From Clostridiales bacterium 38-18 (GTDB taxonomy: Bacteria; Bacillota; Clostridia; Peptostreptococcales; Acidaminobacteraceae), in assembly GCA_001897605.1 (NCBI GenBank), contig MKTL01000022.1, positions 95,030 through 159,029 of the forward strand: a DNA stretch of 64,000 bases, given 5' to 3'. Shown piece after piece: positions 40,150 through 49,266 of this stretch (its first letter is position 1; the number at the start of each line of letters is the position of its first letter). Below the pieces are notes generated by a model that saw nothing but the letters and a program-made list of their open reading frames with translations, was not told the DNA's origin and did no database searches. The position numbers and the translations under genes are program-made.

Positions 40150-42204
40150 ATGATACTTAGTATTTGTATGATGGTAAAAAATGAAGAAATGAATTTAGAT
40201 CGATGTTTATCGAGTTTGAAACCATTATTAGACCAAGTTGATAGTGAATTGATTATTGTCGATACTGGATCTGAGGACAATACGATAGAGATTGCAGCTA
40301 AGTATACCGATAAAATTTTTCATCATCCTTGGAACAATAATTTTGCAGAAATGAGAAATATCTCGATAGCCTATGCGACCGGTAAATGGATACTGATAAT
40401 TGACGCTGATGAAGAGTTGGAAAAACCTGAAGAAATCACAAAATTTTTAAGTAAACCTCATAATCCACAAGTAACTTGTGGTGCAATTAAATTGATCAAT
40501 GTTAGAAGAAATCAAAAAGGTAGAGTCGCGACTGAATTGCTATCGCAACGACTTTTTTTAAACGATGGTAATTTCCGTTATGAAGGTGTTGTTCATAATG
40601 TTGCTATAACAAGCGGGTTAACCGAGGAAATTGACAGTATACTATATCATTATGGCTATAACGCTGATGACAGCGAGCTTATGGAAAAGAAGTTTATTAG
40701 AACATCAACCTTGCTTATCGAAGAACTTAAAAAAAATCCGGAAAATATTTATTATATTTATCAGCTATCTGTCACCTATCATATGCATGGTGATCATAAT
40801 AAATCTCTTTATGAAATCAACAAGGCATATGATAAAATTAAACATGCAAATAAGCTGTTAAAGCAGCATTCTTATGTAATTGTGCAATTAATAAAAAGTT
40901 TAATAATGAATGCTTATTATGAAGAAGCAATTAAAATATCAGATGTCGGTTTGAAAATCGAACCTGAGAATTTCGACATATATTTTTATAAAGCGAACGC
41001 CTTATTTATGGCTGGCAATAATGAGGAAGGGATCAAGGCTTATGAAGCTTACTTTAAACTGAAAGAGAGATTCCAAGAGCTTGAAATCAGAAGAGATTTA
41101 AGAGTACAGCTTGCAACTAACAATGAGGAATCTGTAGTGGAAGCCTTAAACAATCTTGCTGTGGTTTATTATCAGGATAATGAGTTTACTAAATCCCTAC
41201 AGTATGTAAGCCTATTGATTCAGGAGCATCCTAATGGTTTGGGCCAGTTGAAATCGAAGATAGAAAAGATGTATCTTGAGCTATGTATAAGAACAGGTGA
41301 AGTAGATAAAGCAGTTAATTTTGTTAATAGTATGCCGCATTATGCCAACCTTTTAGTCGAGTTATTTGAAACCTTTATGAAGGATACTAATAAAATTGTT
41401 GATAGTATCCTAAATTTCGATCACCTATATACAACATTAGTACAAATGAGAGCCGCACAAAAAATTGAGAATTCAACTCAAGATTCTCTTGTGGATGAGT
41501 TTTTAGAAAAAGGAAAGCTGATTGAACACCCTTGTAATTCTGAATTCCTCTATTTTGCCTTCAAATCAGGCAAAAAAATCAATCACTTATTATTTATTTC
41601 AAGTGAAACAGAAATTTATGAAATGCTTGCATACTGTGAGCGTAACTATCAGGATTTTTCTGAAGTGCTAATCAATTATCTCGGATTATATAGTGATGAA
41701 AATTTGGTGAATTTATCTATTCATAAGATGATTTATAGATTTTTAGCACTTAAATATGAAAGTGCTAAATCAGAGCTTATTATTCTAAAGTATATAACAT
41801 CAGGCTTAAAGCATATTAATACTAAATACTCGAGGGCATTCATTTTTAACCCAGTGTTCCCTAAGGAACTAACTGAGGAAGAATTATTTTTCATCCATCT
41901 TTTTCAGTCTTTGAGTTCACTCAAGCCGGTAGAGTTGGGCCAATCTATTAAGTCAATTTCACATCAATTTTTAAGTATGTCAAGTATTGTATCGTTTATA
42001 ACGGATAAGTATGCAACAATTGGGGCATCTAGTGATGGATTAGTGAATTTAGAAAATGAATTAATTGGGCAAATTAAAGTATTAATTGAAAATGGAAGAA
42101 ACACGGAAGTACACGCTATTATTAATGAAGCTAGCCAATTAATAAAAAATAGTTTGTATTTTGAATTTGTTTTAATACTACTAGGGGGAAGCCATGATAA
42201 ATAA
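40150..42204 (+). CDS. Family 2 glycosyltransferase with TPR region, probable flagellin glycosyltransferase
   Basis: A 684-residue protein. The N-terminal GT-A domain (about 1-230) has [39 protein letters not shown] and the DXD-like metal site IIDADEEL. About 450 residues of helical, TPR-like repeats follow. Such SPOT14/TPR glycosyltransferases are common next to flagellin genes and modify flagellin in the cytoplasm. It lies 95 bases after hag, with GGGGGC before the ATG, and overlaps the next gene by 11 bases. Confidence 0.82.
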   Translation: MILSICMMVKNEEMNLDRCLSSLKPLLDQVDSELIIVDTGSEDNTIEIAAKYTDKIFHHPWNNNFAEMRNISIAYATGKWILIIDADEELEKPEEITKFLSKPHNPQVTCGAIKLINVRRNQKGRVATELLSQRLFLNDGNFRYEGVVHNVAITSGLTEEIDSILYHYGYNADDSELMEKKFIRTSTLLIEELKKNPENIYYIYQLSVTYHMHGDHNKSLYEINKAYDKIKHANKLLKQHSYVIVQLIKSLIMNAYYEEAIKISDVGLKIEPENFDIYFYKANALFMAGNNEEGIKAYEAYFKLKERFQELEIRRDLRVQLATNNEESVVEALNNLAVVYYQDNEFTKSLQYVSLLIQEHPNGLGQLKSKIEKMYLELCIRTGEVDKAVNFVNSMPHYANLLVELFETFMKDTNKIVDSILNFDHLYTTLVQMRAAQKIENSTQDSLVDEFLEKGKLIEHPCNSEFLYFAFKSGKKINHLLFISSETEIYEMLAYCERNYQDFSEVLINYLGLYSDENLVNLSIHKMIYRFLALKYESAKSELIILKYITSGLKHINTKYSRAFIFNPVFPKELTEEELFFIHLFQSLSSLKPVELGQSIKSISHQFLSMSSIVSFITDKYATIGASSDGLVNLENELIGQIKVLIENGRNTEVHAIINEASQLIKNSLYFEFVLILLGGSHDK

Positions 42205-43192
42205 TAAAACAATATTTATAACAGGTGGTGCAGGATTTATAGGTTCAACCTTAATTGATCAACTTATTGATGACAATCAAATTATTGTATACGATAAATT
42301 AGAGCGGAACTCATTACAATCTAAAAAATATGCCAATCATAAGAACTTATCATTGATAGAAGGTGACATTTTAGATGGAGAGCATTTAAAAAAAGCAATG
42401 AAGGGTGCCGATATAGTGATACACGCTGCTGCAATTGCTGGTATAGATAATACAGTAAAGGATCCTGTAAGAACCATGACCGTTAATGTTATTGGAACTT
42501 ACAATGTACTTGAAGCTGCAAAGGAAGTCCACTTAGAAAAAGGACTTGATCGTTTTGTTGAGTTTTCAACCTCAGAAGTCTTCGGGACACATGCTTATAA
42601 ATCAGAAGAAAGTGACAATATGGTTACTGGCGTCGCTGGAGAAGCGAGATGGACTTACGCGGTTAGTAAACTGACAGGAGAGCACTTTACCGAAGCCTAT
42701 CACAAAAAATATGGCCTCCCAACGGTTACGGTTAGACCTTTTAATATATACGGTCCTGGACAAATTGGGGAAGGTGCAATACAAATATTTATCAGAAAGG
42801 CACTAAGAGGGGACGATCTACTTATTTTCGGTGATGGTACACAGATTAGAGCTTGGTGCTATATAGATGACATGATTAATGGATTGCTCGCTTGTATCAC
42901 TAAACCAGAGGCGGTGGGAGAATCCTTTAATATTGGAAATGCCAGAGATATTACCACGATATATGGTTTGGCACAAACGGTGTGTAGAGTATTAGACTCA
43001 AAATCAAAAATCGTCTTCAGAAGCCCTTTGTCTGCTGATATTGATCTTAGAATCCCAAAAGTGGACAAAATGAATCATTTATTGGGAATAGAAGCACAAG
43101 TTGATCTTGAAGAAGGTATACGAAGAACGAGCGAATGGTATAAAGCAAATAATATTTTAATGCCGGATTATCCTGAAATGTTTAAAGCTTAG
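42194..43192 (+). CDS. NAD-dependent nucleotide-sugar epimerase/dehydratase
   Basis: A 332-residue extended short-chain dehydrogenase. The Rossmann motif is [16 protein letters not shown], the catalytic Ser/Thr and Tyr-x3-Lys are in EFSTSEVFG and [11 protein letters not shown] (about residue 155), and [20 protein letters not shown] shapes the sugar pocket. It resembles 4,6-dehydratases and UDP-glucuronate-type epimerases; the exact reaction is uncertain. The aminotransferase next to it would act on a keto-sugar it makes. Confidence 0.82.
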   Translation: MINNKTIFITGGAGFIGSTLIDQLIDDNQIIVYDKLERNSLQSKKYANHKNLSLIEGDILDGEHLKKAMKGADIVIHAAAIAGIDNTVKDPVRTMTVNVIGTYNVLEAAKEVHLEKGLDRFVEFSTSEVFGTHAYKSEESDNMVTGVAGEARWTYAVSKLTGEHFTEAYHKKYGLPTVTVRPFNIYGPGQIGEGAIQIFIRKALRGDDLLIFGDGTQIRAWCYIDDMINGLLACITKPEAVGESFNIGNARDITTIYGLAQTVCRVLDSKSKIVFRSPLSADIDLRIPKVDKMNHLLGIEAQVDLEEGIRRTSEWYKANNILMPDYPEMFKA

Positions 43193-43209
43193 AATGAAAA
43201 GGTGAGCGT

Positions 43210-44343
43210 ATGAAATATAGATTAGCAGACCCGATGATAGATGACCATCAGATTAAAATGGTCGAAGATGTTTTGAAGTCAAAAATGTTGGTGCATGGTG
43301 CGTCATGTGAAACCTTTGAAGCAGACATAGCAGCCTATCTTGGTTTAGAGAAAGAACAAGTGGCAGTAACTTCATCTTGTACAGCAAGCTTACATCTTGC
43401 TTTGCTTTCTTTAAATATACCTAAGAATAAAGCGATCATGGTACCTAGCTTCACTTTCCCAGCGACCGTCAATGTGGTTGAACAGATAGGCGCAACACCT
43501 ATTTTTGTAGATGTCAATGAGGACGATTATACGATGTCTGTTGACTCATTGAGAAACACATATGATTCATTTAAAAAAGATTATGACATTGTTGGTATTA
43601 TTGTAGTACATGAGTTTGGTGCATCAGCAGATATGAACCAAATTATGGCATTTGCAAGAGGAAATGGACTGTTTGTAATTGAGGATGCAGCCTGTGCTTT
43701 CGGTACTGAATTTGAAAAAAGTAAGGTTGGATTGCTTTCAGATATAGGCTGTTTTTCATTTCATCCTAGAAAAGCGATTACGACCGGAGAAGGTGGCGCA
43801 GTTGTTGCTAATAGCAAAGACTTGATAAAAAGGTGTAAGATCTTTAGAAATCATGGCATGGATATGGTAGACGGACATATTGATTTTGTCGTCCCAGGCC
43901 TTAACTATAGATTGACAAATTTTCAAGCAGTATTAGGCATTGGCCAACTACAGCATTTTGATGACTGGATTTCAAAGCGAAGAGCACTACAATTAGTTTA
44001 TAGAGCGTATCTAAAGCACCCTATGATTCATCTACCAAAGGATCAAGAGGGACATACATGGCAATCCTTTATGATCGTTTTAGAAGATCGAGTCAATAGA
44101 GATATGCTAAAGGAAAATCTTAAATTGAAAGAAATTGAAAGCAATTACGGTGCCTATTCATTGCTAGAAACACAATACTATAACGAAAAATATGGCAATT
44201 TATACGCTGAAAAAACGCCAATTAGTACAAAGCTTTACAGGCAAGGACTATGCTTGCCTTTGCATCAAGGATTAAGCGAAGAAGACATTGAGACGATTTG
44301 TAACGAAGTGCTACTATGTCTAGAGGCGAGCTATGGATATTAA
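43210..44343 (+). CDS. DegT/DnrJ/EryC1-type nucleotide-sugar aminotransferase
   Basis: A PLP enzyme of 377 residues that adds an amino group to a keto-sugar. It has [13 protein letters not shown] (cofactor phosphate), [12 protein letters not shown] with the PLP-pairing Asp, and the Schiff-base Lys in [15 protein letters not shown] (near residue 185), then [18 protein letters not shown]. It overlaps the next acyltransferase gene by 11 bases, suggesting the new amine is acylated at once. Confidence 0.88.
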   Translation: MKYRLADPMIDDHQIKMVEDVLKSKMLVHGASCETFEADIAAYLGLEKEQVAVTSSCTASLHLALLSLNIPKNKAIMVPSFTFPATVNVVEQIGATPIFVDVNEDDYTMSVDSLRNTYDSFKKDYDIVGIIVVHEFGASADMNQIMAFARGNGLFVIEDAACAFGTEFEKSKVGLLSDIGCFSFHPRKAITTGEGGAVVANSKDLIKRCKIFRNHGMDMVDGHIDFVVPGLNYRLTNFQAVLGIGQLQHFDDWISKRRALQLVYRAYLKHPMIHLPKDQEGHTWQSFMIVLEDRVNRDMLKENLKLKEIESNYGAYSLLETQYYNEKYGNLYAEKTPISTKLYRQGLCLPLHQGLSEEDIETICNEVLLCLEASYGY

Positions 44344-44878
44344 TGAACTGATCAGACAAATTGAAATAAAAGAATCTGAACTAGAGAAGAAATACCATCG
44401 TGTTTTACCTAGAAATGAGTATCTAAATGACCGTTGGGAAAAAGCAGAGCGTTTAGGCTTTTCAAAAGGGGCAAACATATATGATACGTCATATGTTTTT
44501 GGAGATGTCAAAGTAGGTGAAAAGACTTGGATTGGTCCATTTACATTATTAGATGGAACCGGAGGCCTTGAAATTGGTGCATACTGTAACATTTCCTCAG
44601 GGGTTCAAATTTATACGCACAGTTCATTAGATTGGGTAATCACAAGAGGTAACGCAGAGTATGTTCATAGCAAGACTGAAATTGGTGATTGCGTTTATAT
44701 TGGGAGTCAATGTGTCATTGACAAGGGTGTAAAAATTGGTAATCATTCTGTGATTGGTGCAAATAGCTATGTGAATAAATCGTTTCCTGATTATAGCATC
44801 ATTGCAGGTACGCCAGCTAAATTAATCGGTACTATTGAAATCAGTGAAGGTGTACCTCGATATAAGTTTATTAAGTAA
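44333..44878 (+). CDS. Left-handed beta-helix (hexapeptide) acyltransferase
   Basis: A 181-residue protein with hexapeptide repeats ([94 protein letters not shown]), the fold of sugar O- and N-acetyltransferases. Position after an aminotransferase suggests N-acylation of an amino sugar. An N-terminal helix ([19 protein letters not shown]) precedes the helix domain. Confidence 0.85.
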   Translation: MDINELIRQIEIKESELEKKYHRVLPRNEYLNDRWEKAERLGFSKGANIYDTSYVFGDVKVGEKTWIGPFTLLDGTGGLEIGAYCNISSGVQIYTHSSLDWVITRGNAEYVHSKTEIGDCVYIGSQCVIDKGVKIGNHSVIGANSYVNKSFPDYSIIAGTPAKLIGTIEISEGVPRYKFIK

Positions 44879-44904
44879 TGAGCTAAATATAGCGATAAAG
44901 TGAG

Positions 44905-45534
44905 ATGAAGGGCATGATTGCAATAATTGATTATGGTTTTGGAAATACAGGATCAATAAAAAATATGCTAAAAAAACTAGGACATGAGTCTGTCATCACA
45001 AAGGATTATGAAGTGTTATCGAAGGCAGACAAATTAATTTTGCCGGGTGTTGGCAGCTTTGATTCTGCAATGCAGGCGCTTGAAGATTGCGGCTTGATAG
45101 ATATTTTGAATCAACTTGTCCTTAAAGATAAAAAGCCGATTCTAGGCATTTGCTTAGGCATGCAATTGATGACTAAGTCAAGTGAAGAAGGGAAACGAAA
45201 CGGTTTTGGTTGGATTGACGCTGAGACTGTAAAGTTTGACTTTGATAATAATCAGTATCGTATCCCACATATGGGATGGAATGAAGTGAGTGTTGAAAAT
45301 GTCTCTGTAATTACAGAGGGGTTTGATAAGACTTTTAGATATTACTTTGTACACTCGTACTATGTCAAATGTAAGAATCAAAGTGATATCATTTTAATCA
45401 CAGAGTATTGTAACCCATTTGTTTCTGGCTTTAAAAAAGACAATATCATAGGCGTTCAATTTCATCCTGAAAAGAGTCATCGGTTCGGTAAAAAATTATT
45501 GGATAACTTTGCAAGAATGGAGGGCATATGCTAA
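44905..45534 (+). CDS. HisH-like glutamine amidotransferase, sugar-amidination type
   Basis: A class I glutaminase, 209 residues, with IAIIDYGFGNTGSI, the nucleophile LGICLGMQLM (Cys near residue 82) and the catalytic His-Glu FHPEKSHRFGKKLLDN. In histidine synthesis HisH feeds ammonia to HisF. Here it stands with a HisF-like protein and a WbpG-like amidotransferase, without other his genes, as in Pseudomonas B-band O-antigen loci. The start could be ATG 44905 or 44914; neither has an ideal binding site. Confidence 0.87.
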   Translation: MKGMIAIIDYGFGNTGSIKNMLKKLGHESVITKDYEVLSKADKLILPGVGSFDSAMQALEDCGLIDILNQLVLKDKKPILGICLGMQLMTKSSEEGKRNGFGWIDAETVKFDFDNNQYRIPHMGWNEVSVENVSVITEGFDKTFRYYFVHSYYVKCKNQSDIILITEYCNPFVSGFKKDNIIGVQFHPEKSHRFGKKLLDNFARMEGIC

Positions 45535-46280
45535 AAAAAAGAGTAATGCCTTGCTTACTATTAAAAGGTGAGTCACTTGTTAAAAGTGTCAAATTTAAAG
45601 ATTATACTTATATAGGCGACCCTATTAATGCAGTTAAGATCTTTAATGACTGTGAAGTTGATGAGCTTGTACTTTTAGATATAACAGCTACTACTGAAGA
45701 AAGAGAACCAAATTTTGATTTGATTGCAAAGATTGTCGATGAAAGCTTTGTCCCTCTTGCATATGGTGGCGGTGTAAAAACAATTGAACAAATGGCTATA
45801 ATATTTAAAATTGGCGTTGAAAAAATTATTATCAACAGTCTTTTATTTGAAGATTCAGGTATGATAGCGAAGGCAACTGAGTACTTTGGTGCTCAAAGCA
45901 TCGTAGTCTCTATTGATGTTAAGAAAAACTTGTTTGGTAAATATGAGGTGTTTCTCTATAATGGCAAGAAAAAAGCTTCAAAATCATTTGAAGAAGTATT
46001 ATCTCTACTAAATCAGTTGAATGTAGGTGAAGTACTTATCAATGATATTTCTAGAGATGGTATGATGGAGGGATATAATCTAGATTTAATTGCTTACACA
46101 TTAGATAAGCTCAATATGCCCGTTATTGCTATCGGTGGTGCTGGTGAGTTATCGGATTTAGAAAAAGCTTTTGATTTGGGCATACAAGCATTAGCAGCAG
46201 GGAGTTTATTCGTATATAAGAGCCGATTTAGAGGTGTTTTAATCAATTATCCAAATGCAGAAATCGAAAAAATGAGATGA
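45528..46280 (+). CDS. HisF-like ammonia-channel partner, sugar-amidination type
   Basis: A 250-residue (beta/alpha)8 barrel of the HisF family: KKRVMPCLLLKGESLVKSVKFKDYTYIGDP, YGGGVKTIEQM, DISRDGMMEGYNLDLI and GGAGELSDLEKAFDLG. It probably serves as ammonia tunnel from HisH rather than as a histidine enzyme. It overlaps hisH by 7 bases and precedes the amidotransferase by 8. Confidence 0.87.
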   Translation: MLKKRVMPCLLLKGESLVKSVKFKDYTYIGDPINAVKIFNDCEVDELVLLDITATTEEREPNFDLIAKIVDESFVPLAYGGGVKTIEQMAIIFKIGVEKIIINSLLFEDSGMIAKATEYFGAQSIVVSIDVKKNLFGKYEVFLYNGKKKASKSFEEVLSLLNQLNVGEVLINDISRDGMMEGYNLDLIAYTLDKLNMPVIAIGGAGELSDLEKAFDLGIQALAAGSLFVYKSRFRGVLINYPNAEIEKMR

Positions 46281-46288
46281 GGTAACCT

Positions 46289-47419
46289 ATGAAAGAATGT
46301 ACGAGATGCACGTATACAGATGCAATGCCAAATATTGTTTTTGATGAAGAAGGTGTATGCAACTATTGCAAACAATCTGATCTCTTTGATGAAACTTATC
46401 CCATTGGAGCAGAAGGTAGACAAAGATTAGAAAAGCTAGCTGAAGACATCAAGAAAGCAGGTAAAGGCAAGCAGTTTGACTGCGCAATAGGCGTTAGTGG
46501 TGGCTGTGATTCTTCGTATCTACTTCATTTAATGAAGGAGCTGGGCCTTAGACCTCTTGCAGTGCATTTTGATAATACTTGGAATTCTGCCATAGCAACA
46601 CAAAATATTAAAACCATGCTGGATCAACTGGACATAGAGCTATTTACTTTAGTAGTTGATAACAAAGAGTATGACGATTTATATCGATCGTTTTTGCTTG
46701 CTGGTGTTCCAGATATAGAAACGCCAACTGATATTGGACTCGCTACGACGATGTACATCGCCTGTGAAAAATATAAAATTAAGTATGTAATTGATGGTCA
46801 TTCATTTAGAACAGAAGGCATCACCCCTTTGGGTCACTTATACATGGATGGGAAGTATATCGAAAGTGTTCACAAGGCATACGGTAAACTGCCTATGAAA
46901 ACATTTCCGAATCTGTGGTTTCATAAATTCTTGAAATGGATGGTTTTTAATAGAATAAAAAGGGTAAGACCACTGTATTATATTGACTATAATAAGGCCG
47001 AGGCTAAAAAATTCTTACAAGAAAAATATGGGTGGCAATGGTATGGTGGACATCATTTAGAAAATCGATTTACTGCTTTTTATCATAGCTACTTTATGCC
47101 AAAGCGGTTTAAATTAGATCAAAGGGTAAATGAGGTTGCGGCTTTAGTGCGACACGGTCAAATGTCGAAAGAAGAAGGCAAATCGATGCTAGCAGAGACA
47201 CCTTTTTTAGAGGATGGTGTTTTTGAGCTCGTTAAAAAAAGGCTTGGTTTTACAGATGATGAGTTTGAAGAAGTGATGAATCTGCCCATTAAAACCTATA
47301 AGGATTTTAAAACTTATAAACAATTGTTTGAAAGATTAAGACCGTTCTTCTACGTTATGCAAAAGCTTGAATTGGTTCCAAAATCATTCTATGAGAAATA
47401 TACAATAAAGCATGATTAA
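46289..47419 (+). CDS. N-acetyl sugar amidotransferase (WbpG/PseA family)
   Basis: An ATP-PPi-type enzyme, 376 residues, that converts an acetamido to an acetamidino group on a nucleotide sugar. N-terminal zinc-site cysteines CTRCTYTDAMPNIVFDEEGVCNYC are followed by the PP-loop GVSGGCDSSYLLHL (about residue 68) and AVHFDNTWNS. The preceding HisH/HisF pair supplies ammonia. In Pseudomonas aeruginosa the same trio makes ManNAc(3NAm)A; I infer a related amidinated uronic acid here. Confidence 0.9.
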   Translation: MKECTRCTYTDAMPNIVFDEEGVCNYCKQSDLFDETYPIGAEGRQRLEKLAEDIKKAGKGKQFDCAIGVSGGCDSSYLLHLMKELGLRPLAVHFDNTWNSAIATQNIKTMLDQLDIELFTLVVDNKEYDDLYRSFLLAGVPDIETPTDIGLATTMYIACEKYKIKYVIDGHSFRTEGITPLGHLYMDGKYIESVHKAYGKLPMKTFPNLWFHKFLKWMVFNRIKRVRPLYYIDYNKAEAKKFLQEKYGWQWYGGHHLENRFTAFYHSYFMPKRFKLDQRVNEVAALVRHGQMSKEEGKSMLAETPFLEDGVFELVKKRLGFTDDEFEEVMNLPIKTYKDFKTYKQLFERLRPFFYVMQKLELVPKSFYEKYTIKHD

Positions 47420-47440
47420 TTAATGGTTTATCAAAATAAT

Positions 47441-47474
47441 AAATAAGCATGGGAGCTAGCTCCCATGCTTATTT
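47441..47474. terminator. Bidirectional terminator, 34-base perfect palindrome
   Basis: AAATAAGCATGGGAGCT (47441-47457) pairs perfectly with 47458-47474. It has AT tails on both sides and separates the plus-strand amidination genes from the minus-strand protease flagellin. Confidence 0.92.
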
Positions 47475-47476
47475 TG

Positions 47477-49162
47477 CTATCTGATGAGTTGTAATATACT
47501 TTGTGGTTGCTGATTAGCTTGCGATAGCATCGCTTGATATGTGCTAGTTAAAATATTTGATTTAGTGTAAATCATCATTTCTTTAGCCATGTCAAGATCA
47601 CGAATTCTAGACTCTGCAGACTGTATGTTTTCAGTCGCATTATCTAAGTTTTTAACGGTGTGTTCCAGCCTGTTTTGCATTGCTCCATAGACAGTTCTAA
47701 TTCCCGATACAATGCTGATTGCAGCATCAACTGCGCCAATAGCACTTTGTGAGCCCGTTACAGTGGTATAGTCCAATTGGTCTATTCCCAGTCCCTTTGC
47801 TGACATGTTCGCTTTAACCATTGTGACGATTTGACCTGAGTTCGCACCAACCTGATAATAAAAATCAGGGTTACTACTGCCCTTATTCAAAAAGTTCAAT
47901 GCATAATGCGTGTTGACATCAGAGAGACCAGTACCATTGGTAATGGTCTGATCAAGTGTAAGTGCACTTGTTGATCCTTTTACAGAACCATTTGTTATCG
48001 CACCAGAAACAGTGTTTAAAAAGTCGCCACTCGTATTAAGATAACTGAGGACACCATTTGCACCATTATTGTTATACCAGGCGATAAATGCGGCAACTGT
48101 TCCAAAATCAGCAGAGCCGGTTGCAGCTGCGAGTTCAGTTCCTGCAATATTCTGAGTTGTGTTTGCGAATGCTTGATCTAAGGTGTCTCCTGCTTCAAGA
48201 CGATCTATAAATGCCGAAATACCGCCATCTGTGATTTCATGCAATACTTTTACAGCTTCAAAAGCAGAGCGATAATCACCATCAAATGGGTCGACTAAAT
48301 TGACATTGTGATCGGTTACAGCAAATAAGTTACCACCTTGGATTGTCATTGCTAAACCCTCAGTGAACCAATTTTCATTGGCTTCACCACCACCAGTTGT
48401 TGCATAAGGCATTTCAGTAAACTGAAGGGCATGAACGACTTCGTGCGCAATCAGTGTATCGAGAACACCTTCAGGTTTTAAGTTGCCAGAACCATCTAAA
48501 AATGCGTAAAGATTAACACTTAGTGTTAAAGTAGCCCCACCATCAGCTGTTCCCATTGAAGCACCAGTAGTTGAACCTGAGTCATAGTAATAACTAATAT
48601 TCATGGGTCTATTAACTGGGCTATCTGGGAGATCAATTCCAAGTTGATTGCTTATGGCAACCAAACCATCATTAATCCAACCGGGTAGCTTTGAGGATAA
48701 CACATCTAAACTAGATTGAGAAATACCTGCAAAACTAGATGAGGTATTTGAATCAAGTAATTTGATGGTGTTAAACTCAGTTGTATTGGCTACTACATCA
48801 ACCTGTTTAATCAATTGCTGAATTTCAGCATCAATTTGACCTCGATCACTTTCTGTTAGGGTGCCGTTTGAACTTTGTACAGCGAGCTGCCTCATTCTTT
48901 GAAGCATATCGTGAACACTTGATGCAGCACCTTCAGCAGTTTGAATCATCGAAATCGCATCGGTTGCATTTCTTGAAGCCTGACTTAAACCTCTAATCTG
49001 ACCTCGCATCTTTTCTGATATCGAAAGACCAGCTGCATCATCTGATGCTCGGTTGATTCGATACCCTGAAGAGAGCTTTTCTATCGAGTTTGCTTGGGCT
49101 TTAACTGCTAAGGTCCCCATCCTTTGGGCATTTAGCGCACTGAGATTATTGACTATTCTCAT
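47477..49162 (-). CDS. Flagellinolysin: flagellin with a zinc-metalloprotease domain
   Basis: A 561-residue second flagellin. Residues 1-140 (MRIVNNLSALNAQRMG…[29 protein letters not shown]) and 470-561 (…RIRDLDMAKEMMIYTKSNILTS…) are normal D0/D1. The variable region (about 145-430) is a protease: HEVVH at 240-244 with catalytic Glu241, and a third zinc ligand Glu268 in NWFTEGLAM, 24 residues on, the gluzincin pattern. This matches the flagellinolysin family described in Clostridium haemolyticum, whose filaments are proteolytic. Strong AAGGAGG before ATG. It has no signal peptide, as expected for flagellar export. Confidence 0.95.
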   Translation of the reverse strand: MRIVNNLSALNAQRMGTLAVKAQANSIEKLSSGYRINRASDDAAGLSISEKMRGQIRGLSQASRNATDAISMIQTAEGAASSVHDMLQRMRQLAVQSSNGTLTESDRGQIDAEIQQLIKQVDVVANTTEFNTIKLLDSNTSSSFAGISQSSLDVLSSKLPGWINDGLVAISNQLGIDLPDSPVNRPMNISYYYDSGSTTGASMGTADGGATLTLSVNLYAFLDGSGNLKPEGVLDTLIAHEVVHALQFTEMPYATTGGGEANENWFTEGLAMTIQGGNLFAVTDHNVNLVDPFDGDYRSAFEAVKVLHEITDGGISAFIDRLEAGDTLDQAFANTTQNIAGTELAAATGSADFGTVAAFIAWYNNNGANGVLSYLNTSGDFLNTVSGAITNGSVKGSTSALTLDQTITNGTGLSDVNTHYALNFLNKGSSNPDFYYQVGANSGQIVTMVKANMSAKGLGIDQLDYTTVTGSQSAIGAVDAAISIVSGIRTVYGAMQNRLEHTVKNLDNATENIQSAESRIRDLDMAKEMMIYTKSNILTSTYQAMLSQANQQPQSILQLIR

Positions 49163-49231
49163 CTCTACCTCCTTGTAGCGGCTTAAGCAAAACCCTATAC
49201 AACAATATCGGTATATTTTTAAATAAAAGTA
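49163..49231 (-). promoter_or_regulatory. Leader and weak sigma-D-like site of the protease flagellin
   Basis: On the minus strand CTAC-AAGGAG-GTAG (49178-49165) puts the Shine-Dalgarno and a GGA motif in a small hairpin loop, a possible CsrA site. ACCGATAT (49212-49205) resembles a sigma-D -10, but no good -35 lies 15-16 bases upstream. Expression may rely on read-through from the glycosyltransferase gene. Confidence 0.45.
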
Positions 49232-49266
49232 ATATACTTTTAATCATATTTATTAAAATCGGATCA

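Noticed and set aside
44905-46280. HisH and HisF as histidine biosynthesis genes
   Set aside because: No other his gene is nearby, and the pair is immediately followed by a WbpG-type sugar amidotransferase, the known partner in sugar amidination.
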